A stretch of 19,846 nucleotides of DNA from Bacillota bacterium (lineage in GTDB: Bacteria; Eremiobacterota; SpSt-956; JAKJGF01), in the NCBI GenBank assembly GCA_029555925.1, contig JAKPQU010000455.1, positions 1-19,846 of the forward strand. Reading direction: 5' to 3'. Within the stretch, counting starts at the first letter, position 1, and each line of letters begins with the position of its first letter. The position numbers were made by a program, and so were the translations under genes. Shown one piece after another: positions 15,518-19,846 of this stretch. The notes under the pieces are model-generated. The model did not search any database. It worked only from the letters and a program-made list of their open reading frames with translations, and had not been told where the DNA came from.

Positions 15518-16165
15518 ATGAGAATATGTTCTGATGAGAAAAAAAATAAAATTAAACAGACAATTGCAGAAACAAGAGCAAAACGCAAAAGGCAGAGCTG
15601 TAAAGTATTTCAATTAAAAGTAGATATTTCTCATTTAAATAAATTGGAATGTGAGACTTTAAAAATGTTCTTTGTGGAAGCGAAATGGATTTATAATCAC
15701 ATATTGTCAACAGAAAAACCCTTTGACTATGATTATAAGAATAAAAAAGTTACTGTGCTGAATAAAGACAGGGAGTTAGAAGAGAGAACTCTGAAATATC
15801 TCCCTGCCAAAAATCGTCAGGATGTATTAAAAACGCTCAAGTGTAATATAAAAGGTTTATCAGCAAGAAAAAAGAAAGGCGGCCATGTAGGGAAATTAAG
15901 ATATAAAAGTGAATATAATTCAATCGAGCTATCTCAATATGGAGTAACCCATAAAATAACCGGAAGAAATCGTATGAAAATAAATGGGCTGAAAAGACCT
16001 CTCATAGTAAGAGGTTTAGACAAGATAAAATCAGATTATGAGATAGCCAATCGAAAATTAATAAAGAAACCATCAGGTTATTATATAAACCTCACCTGCT
16101 ACCTGGATATAAAACCTTCACAATTAAACAATTCAAGCGTAGAGAAACCTTTTATTAAAAAATAA
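15518..16165 (+). pseudogene. tnpB: TnpB (IS200/IS605 family), N-terminal half only
   Basis: 215 aa in an uninterrupted frame starting after AGGGG. Residues 28-60 (KVFQLKVDISHLNKLECETL then FFVEAKWIYNHILS) are the N-terminal helix region of TnpB. Residues 90-205 (LPAKNRQDVLKTL, GKLRYKSEYNSIELSQYG, KINGLKRP and KPSGYYINLTCYLDIKPS) are the wedge/recognition region. The frame ends KPFIKK just where the first RuvC motif (G-I-D-x-G) should begin. RuvC and the zinc ribbon, about half of the protein, are missing, as is any right-end structure. It cannot cut DNA. The DNA after the stop passes directly into the ribosome site of the MBL gene, so a deletion ended there. Confidence 0.85.
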
Positions 16166-16184
16166 AAACAGGTGATTTATAATT

Positions 16185-16934
16185 ATGAAATTGATTTTTC
16201 TCGGTACAAACGGATGGTATGATACTGTGACAGGAAATACCATATCTATTCTTTTAAAAACAGATAAATATAATATAATCTTTGATGCGGGGACAGGCAT
16301 ATATAAACTGGACCGGTATGTTTCCTTCAATGAAAATACCGATTTATATCTCTTTTTAAGCCATTTTCATCTCGATCATATTATAGGTTATCATACAATA
16401 TGTAAATTTTCAGGTTTTAATTCCCTGAAGATCTTCGGACCTGAAGGTACAAAAAAGTGTCTTTCTATTTTAGCTGAGAAACCTTTTTCCGTGCCTTTAG
16501 CAGATCTCCGCTATAAGGTAGAACTCTATGAACTTCCCGAAGATTTATCTAAGGTTCCCTTTAAGATAAAAACTCTTACTATGTTGCATGCCGATCTAAC
16601 TCTCGGCTATAGACTGGAAATAGAGGATAAAATTATTACTTACTGTCCTGATACAGGATACTGCGAAAATGCCTTAACTCTTTCTAAAAACTCTGATATT
16701 CTTATGGCAGAATGTTCCCATAAGCCGGGACAGTATAATGAAGCATGGCCTCATCTTAATCCTGAGACTGCTGCCAGGATTGCTAAAGAAGGAGGAGCAA
16801 AGAAACTCTTTCTTGTTCATATGAATCCCATGTTCTATGAAACACATAAAGACAGGGAAGATGCTGCTTCTATGGCAGGGAAGATTTTTCCTGGAACAGT
16901 TGCAGCAAAAGACGATATGGAGATAGAGCTATGA
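16185..16934 (+). CDS. MBL-fold metallo-hydrolase, RNase Z-like
   Basis: This encodes 249 aa with AGGTGATT before the ATG. The metallo-beta-lactamase fold is clear: KLIFLGTNGW start, IIFDAGTG, the zinc motif SHFHLDHI with His60, His62, Asp64 and His65, then His135 (MLHAD), Asp156 (YCPDTGY) and His212 (LVHMNP). Length and motif spacing are those of the RNase Z/ElaC-like and phosphodiesterase-like group, but a substrate cannot be assigned. No signal peptide is present, so it is cytosolic. Its final codons overlap the NTF2-like gene by four bases (ATGA), so the pair is translationally coupled. It sits directly beside the accessory region, immediately after the truncated TnpB. Confidence 0.92.
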   Translation: MKLIFLGTNGWYDTVTGNTISILLKTDKYNIIFDAGTGIYKLDRYVSFNENTDLYLFLSHFHLDHIIGYHTICKFSGFNSLKIFGPEGTKKCLSILAEKPFSVPLADLRYKVELYELPEDLSKVPFKIKTLTMLHADLTLGYRLEIEDKIITYCPDTGYCENALTLSKNSDILMAECSHKPGQYNEAWPHLNPETAARIAKEGGAKKLFLVHMNPMFYETHKDREDAASMAGKIFPGTVAAKDDMEIEL

Positions 16935-17305
16935 AAGATTTTGCAGTAAAAATATTCAAACTCATAAATGAAAAGAAATGGGATGAATTGCTGGAATATT
17001 TTACAGAAGATTCATTTTTTGTCTTTCCCGGTTCGTCACCACTCGGAGGAACCTATAAAGGACTCAAAGAACTGAAAAGGTTTTTCAGAAAAATGGCCAT
17101 AGCAGTCCCTGATATTACTTTTACTATAATAAATATAATAGATAGTGATAATTTCATTGCAGTTCAATGGCAAAATAAAGGTAAGACCCGTAAAAAAGTT
17201 GATTATGAAAATTATGGTGTAACAATTATAGAAATTGCCAATAATAAGATTGTAAGCATGAGAGATTATCTGGATACAGAAAAGATTATTTCTTCTGGAA
17301 AATAA
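16931..17305 (+). CDS. NTF2-like / SnoaL-like small protein
   Basis: This encodes 124 aa. It begins with a helix (FAVKIFKLINEKKWDELLEY), then FTEDSFFVFPGSSPLGGTYK and GLKELKRFFRKM, followed by beta strands (FTIINIIDSDNFIAVQW, NYGVTIIEIANNKIVSMRDYLD). This is the cone-shaped NTF2/SnoaL-like fold used by polyketide cyclases, ketosteroid isomerase-like enzymes and many small binding proteins. No firm catalytic assignment can be made. Being coupled to the MBL hydrolase suggests they act on the same small molecule; this is inference. Confidence 0.85.
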   Translation: MKDFAVKIFKLINEKKWDELLEYFTEDSFFVFPGSSPLGGTYKGLKELKRFFRKMAIAVPDITFTIINIIDSDNFIAVQWQNKGKTRKKVDYENYGVTIIEIANNKIVSMRDYLDTEKIISSGK

Positions 17306-17325
17306 TTTTTAAGGGAGAATGGATT

Positions 17326-17366
17326 GGTTCCACCCGTTACGCGTTACGCGTCACGCGTCACGAACC
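17326..17366. repeat. Heptamer cluster F, four perfect units in a hairpin
   Basis: Two CGTTACG units and two CGTCACG units run head to tail without gaps (17335-17362). GGTTC (17326-17330) and GAACC (17362-17366) flank them as an inverted repeat. This is the cleanest copy of the family and shows the 7-base period directly. It lies between the NTF2-like gene and the zinc-ribbon membrane gene. Confidence 0.85.
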
Positions 17367-17379
17367 GATAATTACTGTT

Positions 17380-17838
17380 ATGCCTGTAGTGCATGCTATT
17401 CTGTTTCTCTTCCATATCGGACAATGGATAGGAAATTCTTACAAAAATAAATGGCCTGAAAGACATCTTGATGACACTTCTGCCCAGATGCTTGGCTGTT
17501 TTACCGCTATAGCTTTTCTGATACCTGTCGGTCTGTTTATTTCAGGTATTACGTGGACTGTAGAAATAATAGGACTTCTTATGGTGAAGTTCAGTTTTTT
17601 CTTACTCTGTAAAGGAATTTTTTCTTCAGTACTTGTTATTTTTTCGGCACTGTTATTTATTGTTGGTGTCAGTTTGGTAAATAATTATGGTAAAATCACT
17701 GACGATGATAAAGCTATCCCTGTGATAGTATCGGAAAAGAGAAAAGCAATGGATAAAAAGAGGATGTATTGTACCTGTGGCGAGCATATTAAACCGGGAC
17801 AGAATTTCTGTATCACCTGCGGTATTTCTCTTAAATAG
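17380..17838 (+). CDS. Small membrane protein with C-terminal zinc ribbon
   Basis: This encodes 152 aa. Hydrophobic segments lie at about 2-12, 38-60 (MLGCFTAIAFLIPVGLFISG), 62-80 and 82-100, so two to four membrane helices. A short charged linker leads to a zinc ribbon at the C-terminus (YCTCG, then FCITCG, i.e. CxC-x11-CxxC, ending GISLK). I do not recognise a family; zinc-ribbon tails on small membrane proteins are common and usually unassigned. The start is uncertain: there is no clear Shine-Dalgarno site before ATG 17380, and heptamer cluster F lies only 17 bases upstream. Confidence 0.7.
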   Translation: MPVVHAILFLFHIGQWIGNSYKNKWPERHLDDTSAQMLGCFTAIAFLIPVGLFISGITWTVEIIGLLMVKFSFFLLCKGIFSSVLVIFSALLFIVGVSLVNNYGKITDDDKAIPVIVSEKRKAMDKKRMYCTCGEHIKPGQNFCITCGISLK

Positions 17839-17847
17839 AGGTGATTT

Positions 17848-18021
17848 ATGGATATATTTCATCTTTTAAAACTTCTTTATAAACTCTCAATGCATATGGG
17901 CTGGGGACATAGTGTGGAGACTTTCATCTTATGTTATAACAAAGTCTCCCTCGATAGTCAGATTATCTTCAAGAAAGACCTGGCAGTTTCTTTTATTCAG
18001 AATTTTTACATTTCCTTTTAA
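17848..18021 (+). CDS. Possible small protein overlapping the end of the uridylyltransferase gene
   Basis: Nine bases after the zinc-ribbon gene stop, an ATG (17848) follows a strong GAGGTGATTT ribosome site. The frame gives 57 aa. The first 27 residues (MDIFHLLKLLYKLSMHMGWG, then HSVETF) look protein-like and amphipathic; the rest is antisense to the convergent gene and looks like read-out. It may be a real short protein or the stump of a gene truncated when the convergent gene arrived. Evidence is the ribosome site and its position as a possible third cistron only. Confidence 0.35.
   Translation: MDIFHLLKLLYKLSMHMGWGHSVETFILCYNKVSLDSQIIFKKDLAVSFIQNFYISF
17916..17949. terminator. Long-loop inverted repeat at the convergent gene end
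   Basis: GGAGACTTT (17916-17924) and AAAGTCTCC (17941-17949) are perfect 9-bp arms around a 16-base spacer that itself holds GTTATAAC. It straddles the stop codon of the uridylyltransferase gene. No T tract follows on either strand, so a transcript-end or stability structure is only a candidate role. Confidence 0.4.
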
Positions 18022-19305
18022 TTTTATGTTTCTGCCGAATTTTACGTCTCCCTGAACTGTCAATCTTTCACATTCCAGAAGGGAAGGAGAACCGGATGGG
18101 AATCTGTCTTCTAACTGAGAAATCATTTTATAATAATGTGAATCCAGGTCTATAATTATATGAGGAAGTTTTCTTTCCGGGTTGGGTATTATCTGGAAAT
18201 CTTCTGTAATAATAAATGCATCTGATCTTATGGCAAGTAAATCATTTGTTCTTTTTACAGGAGCAAATCTTTTGCGGGGAATTCTCACTGCCTGCGAGTT
18301 TTTAAATACAGAAATAGCACTCCCCATAGCTGTTTCCAGCTGATAGACAGGTGCAGTTTTACTGTCACAGGGATTAACGGTTTTTTTGTTACAGATCATG
18401 GGAAGGCCAAGAATATTATTCTGTTTATCCATCAGATTTTTTAATGATAAAAGATTGATCCATAGATTGTTTGTATTGAAATATTTATATTTTTTTATAT
18501 CCTGGAAGCTTTCCTGCTCGTCAGACGGACATTGAGCCACTTCTCTCAGAACAAGTTGCCCGTCTTTCATAGCTGCAAGGTGCCCTCCTTTTTTATCTGC
18601 TTCTGTTCTATCGGCAACTTCCATCATAAAAGGAATTTCTTTTTCTGCAAAATATCCCAGAATTGACGTGTCCATTACAGCCCCCAGATTATCTGCATTT
18701 GCTACGAACATGTATAAATATCCTTCTTTTAATAATATATCCAGTATGCCTGTTGTAACAAGGGAACTATATATGTCTCCATGACCGGGTGGATACCATT
18801 CCAGATCCGGTGCATCAGGATACATGGCAGGACATAAATCTTCCTGGTTGATTTTCGGAACCCTGTTCTGTAAAAAACTCCGTGGTATATTGTTTTGAAG
18901 GTTATATTTTTTTAATACACTCAAACTGTCTTCATCTGTAGCAAAACTGTTCATAAGCATAAGAGGTATTTTACGTGTTATGGCCTGAGTAGCTATTATA
19001 TCCAGAAAGGTGAGATTATTTTTAACCTTCAGGAGTGATTTTGCTTTATCAAGGCCCATACCTGTCCCGAGACCGCCGTTCAATTTTAAGAGAATTGTTT
19101 TCTTCAGAGCCCTGTTACCTGTTTCCATCAGACCTGTGGGAAAAGTTTCCGTATCCGGTAAATCTTCTACCGGTTCGATAGAACTATCAGGGATTAAACC
19201 TGATTCTCCTTCTATTAACTGATTATAGTAATATTCAAAATTTTTAATAACAATATCAGGTATCTGTTCATTTTCCATTTTATTTTTAAAATTTAAAAAA
19301 GACAT
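17929..19305 (-). CDS. UTP-glucose-1-phosphate uridylyltransferase, UDPGP family
   Basis: This encodes 458 aa. It converts UTP and glucose-1-phosphate to UDP-glucose, the sugar donor for polysaccharides and glycolipids, in the cytosol. It is the long, eukaryote-like UDPGP family (PF01704) rather than the short GalU type. Signs are LKLNGGLGTGMGLDKAKSLL (73-92), the ISLLL-like start of the Rossmann core, NIPRSFLQNRVPKI, GHGDIYSSLVTTGILDILL, VANADNLGAVMD, EVADRTEADKKGGHLA, FNTNNLWINL and a C-terminal left-handed helix-like segment (GDVKFGRNIKLKGNVKI). Length is normal. A weak GAGGTG site lies 11 bases before the ATG. A related UDP-N-acetylhexosamine specificity cannot be excluded. It may feed the polysaccharide exporter elsewhere in the window; this is inference. 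Confidence 0.92.
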   Translation of the reverse strand: MSFLNFKNKMENEQIPDIVIKNFEYYYNQLIEGESGLIPDSSIEPVEDLPDTETFPTGLMETGNRALKKTILLKLNGGLGTGMGLDKAKSLLKVKNNLTFLDIIATQAITRKIPLMLMNSFATDEDSLSVLKKYNLQNNIPRSFLQNRVPKINQEDLCPAMYPDAPDLEWYPPGHGDIYSSLVTTGILDILLKEGYLYMFVANADNLGAVMDTSILGYFAEKEIPFMMEVADRTEADKKGGHLAAMKDGQLVLREVAQCPSDEQESFQDIKKYKYFNTNNLWINLLSLKNLMDKQNNILGLPMICNKKTVNPCDSKTAPVYQLETAMGSAISVFKNSQAVRIPRKRFAPVKRTNDLLAIRSDAFIITEDFQIIPNPERKLPHIIIDLDSHYYKMISQLEDRFPSGSPSLLECERLTVQGDVKFGRNIKLKGNVKILNKRNCQVFLEDNLTIEGDFVIT

Positions 19306-19326
19306 GTTGGCTGAAACACCTCATAT

Positions 19327-19346
19327 ATAGTTAGTTTCATAACTAT
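19327..19346. promoter_or_regulatory. Operator-like inverted repeat upstream of the uridylyltransferase gene
   Basis: ATAGTTA (19327-19333) and TAACTAT (19340-19346) are perfect 7-bp arms around GTTTCA, 22 bases before the start codon. This fits a protein-binding site or a small leader hairpin. No partner regulator is visible. Confidence 0.35.
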
Positions 19347-19362
19347 CCATAAATAATGACCT

Positions 19363-19419
19363 CGTAATGCGTAAAGCGTAATGCGTGATGCGCAGGGATT
19401 AAACCCGTCACGCGTCATG
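19363..19419. repeat. Heptamer clusters G1 and G2
   Basis: G1 (19363-19390) has four head-to-tail units CGTAATG, CGTAAAG, CGTAATG, CGTGATG. G2 (19406-19419) has CGTCACG, CGTCATG. G1 units read like degenerate reverse partners of the G2 units, so the two could pair across the intervening CGCAGGGATTAAACC stretch. All lie upstream of the uridylyltransferase gene. Confidence 0.75.
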
Positions 19420-19578
19420 ACGACTTAAATTCTAATAAGTTATGAAATACACTATAAAACAGATTTTTGCGTCATAAGACATTCTCTTTTCATAAATAAA
19501 AACCCTTTCACATTTTACTAATTTTACATGGATAAAGGTTGATTTTTTTTGTATAATTTTATATAAAAGAATTTATAC

Positions 19579-19598
19579 GTGTCCTGTGACGCGACACG
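19579..19598. repeat. Heptamer-like cluster H in a hairpin
   Basis: CGTGTC (19579-19584) and GACACG (19593-19598) enclose CTGTGACGC. It is a degenerate member of the repeat family, recognisable by the GTGACGCG core and GC content within AT-rich DNA. Confidence 0.5.
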
Positions 19599-19619
19599 GG
19601 ATGAATATATTTTTATACT

Positions 19620-19681
19620 TACTGACCTGAGCATAAGCATGTAATAAAAGTTTTCCTCCCGTCACGCGTTACGCGAGGAAA
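19620..19681. repeat. Heptamer cluster I with extended left flank
   Basis: CGTCACG and CGTTACG (19660-19673) are flanked by TTTCCTC (19652-19658) and GAGGAAA (19675-19681), a perfect 7-bp inverted repeat. The left flank from 19620 (TACTGACCTGAGCATAAGC through TTTTCCTCCC) matches cluster A at 258-298 with few changes, showing about 60 bases of dispersed repeat. Confidence 0.8.
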
Positions 19682-19796
19682 GAGACAATTAATAAATTTT
19701 CATTCCTAAGTACCGCTACAGGTAAAAGGGTATCCATAAAAAGCTTCTGCCTGGCAGGCTCTGGAGAAGAAAAATTCGTTTTTTCTATAGTATTAG

Positions 19797-19844
19797 AAAT
19801 TAAATAAGGGCTAATTTATTGTCTGTAAAACAAATTAAATAAGG
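19797..19844. repeat. Short direct repeat at the window edge
   Basis: AAATTAAATAAGG occurs at 19797-19809 and again at 19832-19844, a 35-base period. Only two copies are visible before the window ends, so it may be chance, an iteron pair or the beginning of a longer array. Confidence 0.35.
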
Positions 19845-19846
19845 CA

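Larger units (their letters stand above)
19306..19846. other. 541-base intergenic region with repeats, no gene
   Basis: I see no credible coding region on either strand up to the window edge. It holds heptamer clusters G1, G2, H and I, the operator-like repeat at 19327, an AT-rich stretch with TATAAT at 19552-19557 after a T8 run, a GCCTGGCAGGC palindrome near 19750, and a 13-base direct repeat at the very end. The upstream control region of the uridylyltransferase gene must lie in its first part. Confidence 0.6.

Noticed and set aside
19539..19557. TTGATT and TATAAT as a forward promoter
   Set aside because: Spacing is only about 7 bases and no gene follows before the window ends.
299..19673. 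Heptamer clusters as CRISPR or tRNA-like elements
   Set aside because: Units are contiguous 7-mers without spacers, scattered singly through the window, and do not fold as tRNA.
19797..19844. Possible beginning of a CRISPR array
   Set aside because: Only 13 matching bases in two copies, very AT-rich, no cas genes; insufficient evidence for an array.

Overview
The window comes from a low-GC bacterial chromosome (roughly 35-40% GC by eye, with frequent ATA isoleucine codons and Shine-Dalgarno sites of the GGTGA/AGGAG type). The protein complement suggests a diderm-like or unusual anaerobic lineage: large multi-domain hybrid histidine kinases, a Wzm-type polysaccharide exporter permease, a twin-arginine-exported ChW-repeat protein, and a TPR protein carrying a FlhA-type domain. 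I cannot place it in a phylum from sequence alone. An uncultured candidate-phylum genome is plausible but is only an impression.

Layout. 1-200: the 3' end of an IS200/IS605-type tnpB with its probable omega-RNA hairpin. 398-3769: an 18-unit TPR protein whose C-terminal third is the cytosolic domain of FlhA/SctV, without the FlhA membrane domain. 3800-5778 (minus): a two-gene unit encoding a Tat-exported ChW-repeat protein and an ABC-2 polysaccharide-export permease with an extra N-terminal extracytoplasmic domain. 6165-11193 (minus): a tightly packed three-gene signalling operon (secreted NHL beta-propeller, PocR-domain hybrid kinase, REC-PAS-kinase-REC hybrid). 11338-12117: an ADP-ribosylglycohydrolase, divergent from that operon across a palindromic promoter region.

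12120-16170 is a scrapyard of accessory DNA: an internally deleted ISLre2-like element still bounded by inverted repeats, a fragment of a large unrecognised gene abutting it, a new 54-aa small ORF, an intact AAA-ATPase/PD-(D/E)XK protein, an internally deleted and frameshifted large P-loop ATPase of the kind I associate with phage-defence clusters, and a TnpB gene cut off just before its RuvC domain. 16185-17838 holds an MBL-fold hydrolase coupled to an NTF2-like protein, then a small membrane/zinc-ribbon protein. 17929-19305 (minus) is a UDPGP-family UTP-glucose-1-phosphate uridylyltransferase.

The feature that ties the window together is a dispersed intergenic repeat made of tandem GC-rich heptamers of the type CGTNACG (CGTTACG, CGTCACG, CGTGACG, CGTAACG and variants). 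I count ten clusters, all outside the confident genes, several enclosed by short inverted repeats that could fold as hairpins, and two or three sharing longer AT-rich flanks. They stand out sharply against the AT-rich background and behave like a REP/MITE-like or protein-binding repeat family. The two strongest second-look items are this repeat family and the TPR-FlhA(C) fusion.
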